Assembly: GCA_034509925.1 (NCBI GenBank)
Contig: CM067528.1
Location: forward strand, 3,665,001 to 3,729,000
Length of the DNA: 64,000 nucleotides
DNA from: Hirudinaria manillensis
Taxonomy: Eukaryota; Annelida; Clitellata; Hirudinida; Hirudinidae
Reading direction: 5' to 3'
Part shown: piece by piece, positions 51,704-62,683 of the stretch
Layout of the letters: the number at the start of each line of letters is the position of its first letter
Numbering within the stretch: position 1 is the first letter of the stretch
Notes under the pieces: model-generated
What the model saw: only the letters and a program-made list of their open reading frames with translations
Database searches by the model: none
Told to the model about the DNA's origin: nothing
Program-made: the position numbers and the translations under genes

Positions 51704-54700
51704 AATATTGTAATATTTCTTTAAGAATTATTTCCAGTTTTTTCGCGTCTACGTGTTTTCAAGCCACTGTTTTTCTTTGCATGTTTTGCAAGAAATTGAT
51801 GAGGACAAAACATCTCATTGTGCCGTCAAAATCTACATTCCTATCGTGAAACGCGAGTAGCACTTTTTGGCTGATGCCGGATTGAAAAAAGGAATCAAAA
51901 ATCATCCAAAGTTTACATCGAGACTCGTAGTCAATTCATCACTACAAACCGAAAACTAGGATCTCAAAGATAAAAACTCGAATTCATAAACAGAAAACAA
52001 TTCCCCTTTCAATAATAAACGCCGAAGTTCATAGATAACATAGAGAGTTTAAGAGGTCAAGGGATCACCAGGTGACCTCGGTTGACCCCATTCTCACCGT
52101 CGTCTCGTCCTCGTGGAGAACCTGGTCGTATTCGCTCATGGCAACGCAGAAGATGATGGCTGTGACGTCTTCGAAGCAATGAATCCACTTCTTACGCTCT
52201 GACCTTTGACCACCGACGTCGAACAATCTGGAAGGAAATCGATGGATGGAGATGAAGTGAGAGGAAATCATTGCCTTTAAAATGCTGTAGCCTTATGTAG
52301 TGACGTTGATGATGATGATGATGATGATTTATACAATATATTTTTTTATATTAAAATCTTAATTACTTGAAATTGAGATTCTTAAAGTGGAAATGAACTT
52401 CAACAATTCCAGTCGTCTTCACCCTCGTCCTGAGGATATCCTGAGCTGTTGGCATGTAATCCTTGCCTCCGAGTCTTTCCAGGTCATCTAGGAAGCTGGA
52501 ATCACATTAATTATTAATATTAACAATTATTAATTATTCGATTGTTTGATTGATGATTCGTTGATTGACTGATTGATTGAGTGATTGATTGGTCGATGAT
52601 TACTTGGCACTCGCCATCTGATGATCACTACGACATTAATAACAATACTTGACTATAGCAATTGGATACAATGATTCTCTGTTATCATTGCTAATTGAAT
52701 AGATGCCGATTTAAAACCGTGAAATTTTCGATTTGTCGCGAAACTAGAATAATTGAAAATGAAATGAATCAAAAAGCAATTTCAGGCGCCGACTATTTAG
52801 CCGAGTCGTTCAGCTGGAACTCATTGGATCTTGAAAAGCATTCCTGAATTCCTGAGTCGGACCAAAGTCTCTTCATGGCTCCTAAAAGTTCATCAGTGAA
52901 AGGCTCCGTGTCCTCCATGCGTGAGATGACATCCAGTACCATTTTGGCGTCTGCCTGTAAAGGCGGTTAACATTGTAAATGTTTGTTGTAATAATAAATA
53001 ATTTAATTTAAAATTAAAAATGTGAGTATATTCAAGGAATTTCGTATATTTTGTCTCTCTGTGAATACTCATAATAAAGGATTAATAATCTATATCATAT
53101 ATTATTAATCGCACCTATTTCCATTTTAAAATTTCAAAGAGCATTCATTGGTCAAAGGTTAAGAGTTAAGAGTTGAGAATTGAAAGTTAAGGGCCATCAT
53201 TCTTCACCTCCCTGTCTGGACTGCCGTAGTCGATGTGAAGGGTGTTCATGGCCCTGATTATGGCCACCAGGGACTGAATGGTGTTGCTGTAAACCACCGG
53301 TTTGAACTGCTTGTTGTCCTCTGACGTGAACCCTCCCTCGTGTATGATCCTGGCATGATCATTACCATCACCGTCATCATCACCATCATCATCGACGTCA
53401 TCATTGTCATCATCCGCATCGTCCGCATCGGCTTATCGATGTATTGTCAGCACTCACCTCATCTGCTTAACTATCGTGCTCTTTCCTGATTCGCCAGCAC
53501 CTGTAACCATTTAAAATATTAACCAACCAACATTTATTTGTTTAATGTGCAGAATATTTTATTTGTTTAATTGGTTAAATCTTTTAAACAATTCTACTAA
53601 ATTACTTTCCTTTACAGAGAATATTTAAGAATTATAATTATAAGAATTAATTCGGCATGAATGTCACACGAAGTATTGAAACTTGTATGTTATTATTTGC
53701 ATGAAGGGAAGCGCTTGTTCGTATTCAGCCGTGCGAATTTCATGGAAAATTGGACACGATTGAGGTTACATTGCACGAATTGATCATGAAATTCTGTCGC
53801 AGCGTTGAAGATAAAATACATTTTATATTTATATTCCCTTTATATTATATTACATATTCTCCTTTTTGTGATTATTTCAAGCAGTGATTCGGAATTTCTA
53901 ACAGATCTCGTAAATCTATGAGCGAGTTCACGCATTTTCGCTCCGGCCGAACCGTACATCAACTCGAAATACAACTTATTTGATCAACATCAACAGAATC
54001 AAAGCTGCTACTCAAAATGTGTTTGGAGCAGATCCATTCATAATTTGATGAATTGATGCATTCATGCGTGGATGAATTGATGTATGTATGCATGCATTGA
54101 CGAATTGATGCATTCATGTACCTTGAGCGTTCAATTCTCCAGACTCTCACATGCTTCAGATTTTTTGCGGCATAAATCAGTGAGCTGAGTTCTTGGAAAG
54201 GTCGTAGTTTATAGGGAATAAAGTGCTGCATTGATTGGTTCTAATTCCTTTCTAATGGTTTGTTTGCTTCGCCAGAATTTAAACTCGATTTAGTCAATAG
54301 AGGTTTCTGCGAAAACAATTGGAAGCAATTTTGAGAGAAAGGTGGTCGATAATTTGATTGATTGATTGATTGATTGATTGACTTATTGACTGATTGACAG
54401 TCTTCATTAAGAGCTACGACTACTTTCGGTTTTGTTCTCTCGAAACACCTGCACATTGAACGGCCACGTTTGGTTTGCCTGTTTGTTTTTCATATCGATG
54501 TATTTTATGCTAATCATTGCTGTTGTTGTTGTTGTTAATAATTGCAAATCGTAGCGGATATTTCATCAATGAAGTCACTTTGAGGTCACTGTTATGGCAA
54601 CAACTACATTAAATTGGACACCATCAAGCAATTTCTCGCAACGTCAGCTGGAAATGTTTGTTCTTAGATTTAAATTCTGAACATTTCGAAGTTTAAATTT

Positions 54701-55569
54701 TTTTTATTTTGCTATACCCGATTATTATTTTTTTTAAATATTATTATTATTATTATAATTACCATTATTATATATTATGATTTAAGATATTTTTAAAATG
54801 TACCTTGCTATATTTCGTCCATTGATGTAATGGATTCATGGATGCATATATGAATGTATCGTACGTTGAGAGATTCAGTGACGGTGGAATACGTTTACAT
54901 ACAAGTTCCATTTGATCCTACGCAATATCCCACCACCGAATTAATTCCAAAAATTACAAATTAAAGGTAATTATTCATTTAATATTTCATCGATAATTTG
55001 AGTTGTTGCTTTCAATTCCTTTCAACTATTCGTGACTTTAATCTCTCTTCAATTCCCACACAGCAGAGGAGTTATTTTAAAGATATAATTAATAATAAGT
55101 GTTTGTAGATATATATAATTATCATTCAATGTTTTATTGATTTATTATTAAATATTTATGGTAATTATTAATAAATGTTGAAATTATTATTACCAAATAT
55201 TGCAAGAAGAAACGCTTAATTCAATAACCAGTGCTGAATGTGTTTACAAATCCAAAGCCGTGCAAACAAAAAGAGGAAATCACTTGGAAGCCAAAAACCA
55301 ATTGTGAATCACAACCGGACAAATACGAAATTTCACCGCTTATTTCTGACTTATTTAAAACAAAAATCATTTTTTGAATTGAATTATCAATTGGATTATA
55401 AATTGCTATAAATTGATTTATTGACAAGTTACAAACTGACGTGTTACGAACCCAACAGAAGAAGTTTGATGTCTTTGGCAGCCGCTAGTCCGTCTTCTTT
55501 GAGGGCCTTTTCGATGGCCTTTGTCCTTTCCAAGGCCTGCCTGTCTTCTGCACTCATTGAACAACCCAT
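51104..55569 (-). CDS. GNAO: G protein alpha subunit, Go class, complete (8 exons, 354 aa)
   Basis: The GTP-binding subunit of heterotrimeric Go, acting under G-protein-coupled receptors at the plasma membrane, mainly in neurons. Exons (minus): 55569-55452, 53500-53458, 53349-53208, 52954-52794, 52495-52367, 52227-52098, 51639-51486, 51291-51104; all phases agree. It begins [10 protein letters not shown], with Gly2 and Cys3 for lipid modification. P-loop GAGESGKS is at 40-47; switch I has RTRVKTTG, switch [13 protein letters not shown], then NKKD and TCATDTNN. The C-terminus NNLRGCGLY identifies Go rather than Gi (usually ...DCGLF) or Gq; Cys351 is the site modified by pertussis toxin in vertebrates. 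Length equals human G-alpha-o. Exon 4 ends TA|GTCGGC, an unusual donor but the only one giving [13 protein letters not shown]. Intron 1 is 1951 bp; the others are 90-575 bp. Confidence 0.97.
53501..55451 (-). other. G-alpha-o intron 1
   Basis: AT-rich, 1951 bp, donor GTTCGT after TTGG, acceptor TTACAG. It carries a GATT/GACT tetranucleotide tract about 54355-54400 and a TTG tract about 54521-54536; no exon was seen inside it. Confidence 0.8.
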
Positions 55570-57862
55570 CCTTCCCTCTTCGATCTCAGCAGCAGATTTT
55601 AGGAATTAATTCGTCGTATCTTCTTCAGAAAGTCTTTAATCCCAGGAAAACCTTTTAGTCTTTATCTTTGGTTTCGATCTGCAAAAATATTCCCTCAAGT
55701 TCATAAAAAGAATCCCCAGTTTCGGAAATACCGGGTTTAGAACAGCATGTGAATTATTCAAGAATTCCAGAAGCTACAAGCTTCCTGCGAAAGATAAAAA
55801 GCCCCTTTTCTTAACCTTATCGCTTTAAGAAATGCAAGAACGAGGAAAGAGTCTACGGGCGTATTTCACGTGCAGAAACTTATTCGATAAAACATTCCAC
55901 AAAATCTCTCGCGAATCTCGATGCTTGTTTTATTTTCAAATGAATCTGTGAAAATGTTTTGCACTGCGACCAACTGTGTTGCAAAAATGTTGCAAACATA
56001 TTCCCAGTAATTAACTTAAAGTAATTCTTAAAAGTCATTTCAGATAGTTGTTCAAATCACATCCTAAAGTTTCTTCTAATTTCGGGTAACTTCATCCTCA
56101 ACATCATCATCATCTTCAGAACTGGCTCCTAACGTGGCAGTCGGTGTGGTACCGACGGAAGATAAGATGCCTTTGTTGGCTGATACAGATTAATTAAACT
56201 CATTTAGCGAAGTTTAAAGCAATATTCATTATGCACGGATAAGCAATTCGTTTAAAATAATCGAAGCTCTTAAATAGATTCTACAAATTTTGCTGTTCGC
56301 GTTGCATTAGGAAAACATGAGGCTCACTCAGATGTTGGAGGTCCTGACAAAAAAGAATCCCAAACTAATTTTCCAGATGGTTCCAGAATTCGCAAAAAGA
56401 TGACATAACTGTTTTACGAATTTAAACTGTTCAATCGGGGCGTTCACAATTTGACGGGTCGTCTTCGTAAGAATCGCTGAAGAATTCTGCCAGAAGATCA
56501 GAAGAACTGAATATCGCAACAAGAACAGAGGATCACGGGCAAGATGATAATGCCGCAAACGGGACGAACAACAAGCCCAACAATCAGAAGCGAAACAGAC
56601 AAATGCTACAGCATCCCTACTGCTCCATTATGCGTGAAGGCGTGCATCGGACGCTAGTGGTGCATGTTGTAGATGTTGCCTACCTCCTTACTTATTGCTC
56701 AGACATTAAAAACCACTCCAGAATCTCGGTTTAGACCCTTATGACTCTGGTTTCTTATTTGTGATTAGTTACAGGTCGGCATACTTTATTAATAATAGGT
56801 GCGCGAGGCAGCTGCTACAGTTGACTGAACAGCAGCCAGCATCCGACAAGAACTTGCTTCGGTCCAAGCGTCGCCATTTGGAAAATTGCATCGACAAATT
56901 TATTAAGCAGGCCGATTCCGTATTCCAGGTAGCTAATTGGTTTCTAGCACGGGGCTTCCAAAGGGATTTGATATCCATCGCACGCAGACGATTCGACATC
57001 ACCAATTCCAGCCTTCCCCACGTTTTCAAATCAAAACAACAACAGCAATTCAATTCGAATTGCACAAGGTGTCTGTATGAGAAAAGAGGCGCATGAGCAC
57101 AGCGTATATGTGGATGTATTACTTCACAACCACCTGTTCTGAACAGCATATGGGGCTCGAATGATCGATCTCTTTGTTCTGAACTCTCCCTCGTTTGAAG
57201 CCAGCGTCTAAAACACAACTTCAAAATTTAAATTCTACGTTGCAACTCCCCAGATAGACCGGGAGAGATAGACCCAACCAGAGAGAAGCTGAACACCAAT
57301 ACTAGCAAGCTGCCTAGCTGCTGTACCTGATACCTATTTTACCAGGAATTTCCTTTCCTTATAACTTCTTGTTACTAACTTTTGTAAAGCCTTACAATTA
57401 CATGCCCACCACCACTCCCGTCACGCTGCCCCAAATAAAATCAAATGATGAACAGCTGGATTCTCAATCCTCCCCAATCCCAATAACTGTTCCAATAGAT
57501 CAATGTCCAAACTGAAGACACTGCCAAATTATGCACAGAACAAGAATCCATTATCCAGGAATGAACAGCCCAGAAGAAATCTTCTTTTATAACAAAAAAA
57601 AGAGGTGACATTACCTCCCAAAAGACACAGCTGCAATTTTTACCTCCACACAATAAAAAAAAAATGGCTTCAAAAGCAACAAAATGTCACTAGCTTTAAA
57701 ACAAATGAATGTCAGGAAAGCAATTTAACGTTTTTTATAAAAAAAAATTAAACCAAAATACGTACTGGAACCGAAAATTCAATCCGTGACGCACAGGAAC
57801 CAAATCAAGTAGTCGTGGAATATGGTAGTCGTCATTTAAAGAGTTCGAACACAGAGACGACT
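55570..57862. other. Intergenic region between G-alpha-o (5') and SS18 (3')
   Basis: Contains the upstream region of G-alpha-o and the 3' UTR side of SS18. A possible retroelement remnant or orphan exon lies at 56785-57096 (separate entry). The rest shows no supported feature. Confidence 0.5.
56785..57096 (+). other. Orphan open frame, possibly gag-like or an exon
   Basis: An AG acceptor-like site (TTAGTTACAG) is followed by an open frame of about 104 codons to TGA. It contains a charged helical stretch (LRSKRRHLENCIDKFIKQAD). Sequence about 56640-56780 has an LTR-like feel but no terminal repeats were proven. The helical pattern faintly recalls Pao/BEL gag proteins. I cannot assign it. Confidence 0.2.
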
Positions 57863-60328
57863 TCAAAACTGATTCTGACCGAAACCATGATACGACGAAG
57901 AAGACTGCGAGCCCGGGGTCGAGCCCTGAGGTGTGGAGGGGCCGCTGTTGCTGTTTCCACCCTGGCTCCCCACGCTGCTGCTCCTTCCGCCCGGCTGATT
58001 TCCGCCCCCTCCGGATCCGCTGTTGGAGGACCCCATGGGAGAGCCGGAGGGCCCCGAGTTTATTTGATTGTTCCACGACATTTGCTGAGGTCCTTGTTGG
58101 TTCGAGTGCTGAGCCGCCGAATTCATGGGCGATCCCCCGGAACCGACCTGAGAGCTTCCCTGGCAAGTCATGCCCATCTGGGAGCCGACGAGACCCATCC
58201 CCGGACCTCCTGGCCCCATTTGAGGAGCACCCGGACCCATTGGAGGAGCCCCAGAACCCATGTTCATCTGACCGCCGGCAGGCCCGATCTGAGAATTTCC
58301 AGGACCCATGTGCATTTGGTGACTCATTTGATGGGGTCCTCCCGGACCCATGTGCGGCCCGCCGTAAGGGGTTCCCCCCATGCCGACGTGCTGTCCTCCA
58401 AATCCGATTTGGGGGTTGCCTTGACCCATGTGCATTCCACCAGGACCCATGTGTCCGGGCGGTCCGCCCATAGATCTAGGTCCCTGACCCATGTAATTGC
58501 CATACTGATCGTGGTTTGGCTGTGGATAAGCTCCGTACGGATGATTCGGATGCATCTGACCTCCCTGCTGATAAGATCCGCCAGGGTGATAATACGGCTG
58601 ATTGGAGAACTGTCCGTAATTCGGCTGACCCATTCCTCCGTATTGACCTCCTGAAAAATAATCCTGATAAATTAAAACATCAAAAACAAAGCGATCTTTC
58701 CTTGGCAACGTACCTGGAAGAGGACTCCTGCGTGCCATGACGTTCTGCGGAACCGCGTGCCTGGAATTCGCGGGCATCATCGGACTGCCGGAATGTTGCA
58801 TCATCATCGCTTGACTTTGAGAGGACTGCTGATGATGGAGCTGAGGCGAGGGCTGGGAGGGCATCATTCCTTGCTGAGGAGGAGGAGCCTGTTGCTGTGC
58901 ACCTTGTTGCTGAGAAGGTGGTTGTTGTGCTTGCCCTGCTTGCTGGGTCCCCTGCTGTGAGGAGTGTTGCTGGGAATTTGGACTGTGCTGTTGCAATCCT
59001 GGAGTCTGAGCAGGGGAGTTTGAGGGAATTGGAGGCTGAGATGATTGTCCCTGCTGCTGTTGTTGTTGTTGTACTTGTTGTTGCTGCTGCTGTTGTTGTT
59101 GTTGCTGGTTTGTGGACTGATGAGATGAAACATTTTGAGGCTGGGAGGTCATCATTTGCTGTTGTTGAGGCAACATTTGGTGTTGAGAAGTCATTTGAGG
59201 ATTGTTGGGTGGGTAGCCACCACTTTGATGCATTCCTCCTGGAGGACCACCACTGTAACCCATGCCTCCTTGAATTCCCATCTGTGGTCCTGTGTTAAAA
59301 ATAAAGTTAGAAGAAAGTTCTATCTTTGATATTTAGATATTTTAATTATTTAAACATTATAATTATAAGATATCAATCATGAATTGGAACAGAAATTCTG
59401 AGACCTCCAGCACCAGGTGCCATGGATTGTTGGTGCATCATGGGCATTCCTCCTGCATTCATCATTGGAGGCATGTTACCGGCCATGATGGGCATGTTTG
59501 AATTGTTGCTGGCGTTCGGACCTCCACTCATCATTTGACCCATGGCTGGATTTCCTGGTCCCATTCCCTGGCCATTCTGCATGGGACCAGGCATGACCAT
59601 TTGATTTGACCCTCCAGGATGATTTGGCATTTGTCCCGGTGCCTAAATGAAAAAATTTGTTTGTTTTACAAGAATTAGATAATGATTTAAAAAAAACTTT
59701 GTATTTGACAATGCTTATACTCACAGGTGGTAGTAAGTTTTGAACATTTTGACTGCTATCTGCAATGGTTGCCAAGTACACTAAATTTCTGTGTAATACT
59801 TGTTGGTAGCTGAAATAGAAGTTAGAACTAAATTTCATAATGAAAATGAGAAAATATTGCTCAATTATGAGAGACTCACTGCAATGTTTCATTGCCTCTG
59901 CCTTTACTTTGATATTCAATGATTGTTTGGATGAAGTGACTGTTTTCATCCAATAACTGTAATGCAACATAGTAAAACAAGTTCTTATTTCGAAGTCTTC
60001 TCAAAAAAATCTAAGTCGGCCTAGAATGACTAAGTCCAAAGCCCCCTGAAATACCATGCCATACCAAACCAAAGCATGAACTAAAGCATACGACCTTTAT
60101 TGAAAATTTTCTGCTTAAACTTTACTGCCACTAAGTAATTCTTTAATTAAATTGTGGTCAAACCAAGTATGAACATGTTGAAAAAAATGCAGGTTAAGTT
60201 TGGTCATGGTTGATTGGTCTTTCAATAGTAATATCCATCATAACGGACTTTTGACCAACCTTCTGTATAGTAGCTTGATTTGGGGGAACCTTTCCTTTTT
60301 GGTTATTTTGCATAAAAACAACCGACAT
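57863..60328 (-). CDS. SS18: SS18/SSXT-like BAF complex subunit, complete (6 exons, 610 aa)
   Basis: A transcriptional coactivator and SWI/SNF (BAF) subunit in the nucleus. Exons (minus): 60328-60260, 59956-59880, 59809-59725, 59642-59405, 59289-58714, 58650-57863; phases agree. The SNH domain spans exons 1-3: KGKVPPNQATIQK, LLDENSHFIQTIIEYQSKG, then YQQVLHRNLVYLATIADSSQ, matching human SS18 in order and spacing. The rest is low-complexity: Met/Gly/Asn-rich, then a Gln-rich stretch (CAA/CAG repeats about 59040-59105), then a Gly/Pro/Met/Gln/Tyr tail resembling the QPGY domain. The tail (exon 6) is very rich in MGPGG-type repeats. The 63-bp intron 58713-58651 is in frame and stop-free, so a longer protein with 21 extra residues could be made. 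The start is the first ATG, which directly gives MSVVFMQNNQKGK, like human MSVAF. Confidence 0.93.
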
Positions 60329-61461
60329 CGTTCTAATATCGGTACAAACAAAAGCAAGCAAGTAGCGTTCTCCCCAAAAAACCAAAGGCGATACAGGATC
60401 AACATGGATTAAAACATCATATTTTAACTATACTGCAGAATAAATGTTGCGCAAGCATGTTGACAATTTTGTAAAAAAAAGTAAGTTCAATTAATTGAAT
60501 TTTCTAAAACTGCGCGATATATTTTACAATACCTTCAAAAAAATTAATTTACTGCTAAATATTTTCAGATTTTGTATTTAATTAAACATATAATTATTAA
60601 ACATATAAACATGAACTTATTTAAAAAAGCAAAATAATTAAATCTGCGCCGTGTCTCACTAATTCGATTCGTCAGTTGTTGACAAGGCGAGCCAGACGGC
60701 CTAATATGAACGATTGGAATTATAGAAACGCTAGAGGTATTGCGTTGTTTTTCAACATTAGCTTCTCTATGCAATGCCATGCAAGCTTCATTATCAGTTG
60801 TTTTGTCTGATGCCATACACGTATCTCAAACTTTGAGATTGTAGAAGTGATTCTAGTTACACCATACGATCCTGATTTGCTTCATTTAATGTAACATGAC
60901 GTTCATAAAATATTTTCGTTAATAACATTAGTTATTAATGGTTAGGCGTGATTCTGAGAATTAAGTTTCAGTCTCACCGATCGACAGCTTATTGTGATTG
61001 GTGATATCATTATTATTATTTTAAAAAATTCAAGAGAATGATCAATGATAAAATACAATAAGGAACATCAAGACAAAAAACTTAATAAAGAACTGCAGTT
61101 TTCGGATTAGCTTTTCAAATTATAATAAGTGTTGGCTTCAAGCAGAATTTTGGAGGGGTAAGGCATATTCATTACATCTTATGGAATGAAGAACATCATT
61201 GAATCTTCATAAAAGCATAAGAAGCTTTTTAATTCAAATTAATACTATATGATAAAACTAAATATAGGAATTTCTGGGAGATTAGCATTATGTAAGATAG
61301 ATTAGCAAATAGATAGCCAATGGCAAGTATTGAGAATTTGAGGAAGTTCAAAATTTTGTTATCCACATCATGAGAGAAGCATAATTGCTTTTCATTTTCT
61401 TGGTTAAGTTGATTGATCCATTTAATGAGTATTTATTTGACTTCTAAAATTATTTGAAGGT
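60329..61461. promoter_or_regulatory. Divergent spacer between SS18 (-) and BET1L (+)
   Basis: 1.13 kb with no supported exon; it must hold both promoters. A minus-strand open frame at 60816-60565 starts with ATG and has a plausible, non-repetitive 60-residue front half, but no family is recognised. Confidence 0.4.
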
Positions 61462-61906
61462 ATGAATTCTGATGGCACTGAAACTCTTGATAGACAGAAT
61501 CAGTACATGACTGAAAACTTGGCCAATAAAGTTGCCAGACTTAAAAATGTTTGTTGTGTGCATTATTTGTTTTTATTTCTTGCTGTTGAATACTTTATTT
61601 TAGCTTGTTTATTCTAGCTTGCAGTGGACATAGAAACAGAATCAAAAGATTCCAATAAATTTTTGTCAGGAATGGTATGTGATGTATTTATAAAGTGTTT
61701 TTTTTTTTAATTTAATTAAAGTTGATTTACATTCACAGGATGGAGATTTCAACAGTGCAACAGGTCTTCTTTCTGGAAGCCTTAAGAGAATCGACAATAT
61801 GATAACATCCGGCAGAGGAAATCGTCGATTGATGTGTTATTCCATCATATTTTTGGTCGCAATTTTTTTCCTATTTTACTTTTGCATCTCTTGGTTGAGG
61901 AGTTAA
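61462..61906 (+). CDS. BET1L: BET1L (GS15)-like Golgi SNARE, 3 exons, 103 aa
   Basis: A Qc-SNARE for vesicle fusion within the Golgi. Exons 61462-61548, 61618-61674 and 61739-61906 join in phase 0. The SNARE helix runs from ETLDRQNQYMTENLANKVAR through NLAVDIETESKDSNKFLSGM to DGDFNSATGLLSGSLKRI, with a Gln/Asp centre; the C-terminal anchor is CYSIIFLVAIFFLFYFCI. Blocks LDREN...LASKVTRLK, DIDRDAEDQN and TSLLTGSVKR of human BET1L match better than BET1. Length (103) compares with 111 in human. The ATG at 61462 is immediately preceded by an AG, so a short upstream exon supplying another N-terminus is possible. Confidence 0.9.
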
Positions 61907-62683
61907 CTGACTGCCCGACAGCTGTTCTATAGGTGCCTTTTGATTGTATATAACATAGTGTTATTCCCAATTTTCTGTCACACTTGGTGGTACATGGTAG
62001 CAGATCGACGACTGTCTACTTGATAATAAAACATGTTTTGGGTTGATGTCTGTATGATTTGACCTTTTGCGTCGAATGGTTGGAGTGCTTGGCTTGTTAA
62101 TTTCAGAGGCGCAGTGAAAAAACTTAATTCTTAGGAACGTATAAACCGAAAATTTATTGGCTATAATTGCTTGGGTCATTTTCGGCGACGGTTGCGTTGG
62201 TGTCTTCCGCTAGGTGTGGGTATTCGCGCTTTGGGCTGCTGTCTGTCTCATCAAGGTTGCTATTGAAGGATATGTAAGTTATAATTAATATTGTTTTCTC
62301 AATTTACGCAATTAACCGAAATTTGATCAGAAGATTCGTTCTGTATAAAAGTCGCCAGATACCTGCCGACATTTACGGTCTTTGTTTAGTTAAATAGATT
62401 TCTGCAGAAATGTTTCAAAACTTGCTCTGGAGTAAACTCGTGTGACTTCAAATTGTTCGTGTACTTTTAATTACAAAAAACGTGTAAGATGGACTTCGGA
62501 GGTTTGGTACTGCTTGAAGTTTTTGTACTTGTTGCGATGAGAGTTATGTGAAGTCGACTTACAAAATGATAAATTGTAATGTGCACATAGTATGGTTTGC
62601 CACTATCTGACAATTATTTCTGACAGAATAAACTTAAATATATTTTGCGATAATCAATTTTATAATTTGGATAAAAACCAAAT
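61907..62683. other. BET1L 3' UTR and compact intergenic DNA
   Basis: AATAAA at 62025-62030 is the likely BET1L polyadenylation signal. A strong donor, GTAAGT at 62274, may end a non-coding first exon of the next gene. Confidence 0.5.
62025..62030 (+). terminator. Polyadenylation signal, BET1L
   Basis: AATAAA 119 bases after the BET1L stop codon. Confidence 0.55.

Noticed and set aside
57815..58654. 279-codon + strand open frame
   Set aside because: It is antisense to SS18 exon 6 and arises from the Gly/Pro/Met-rich repeats; no domain or splice support.
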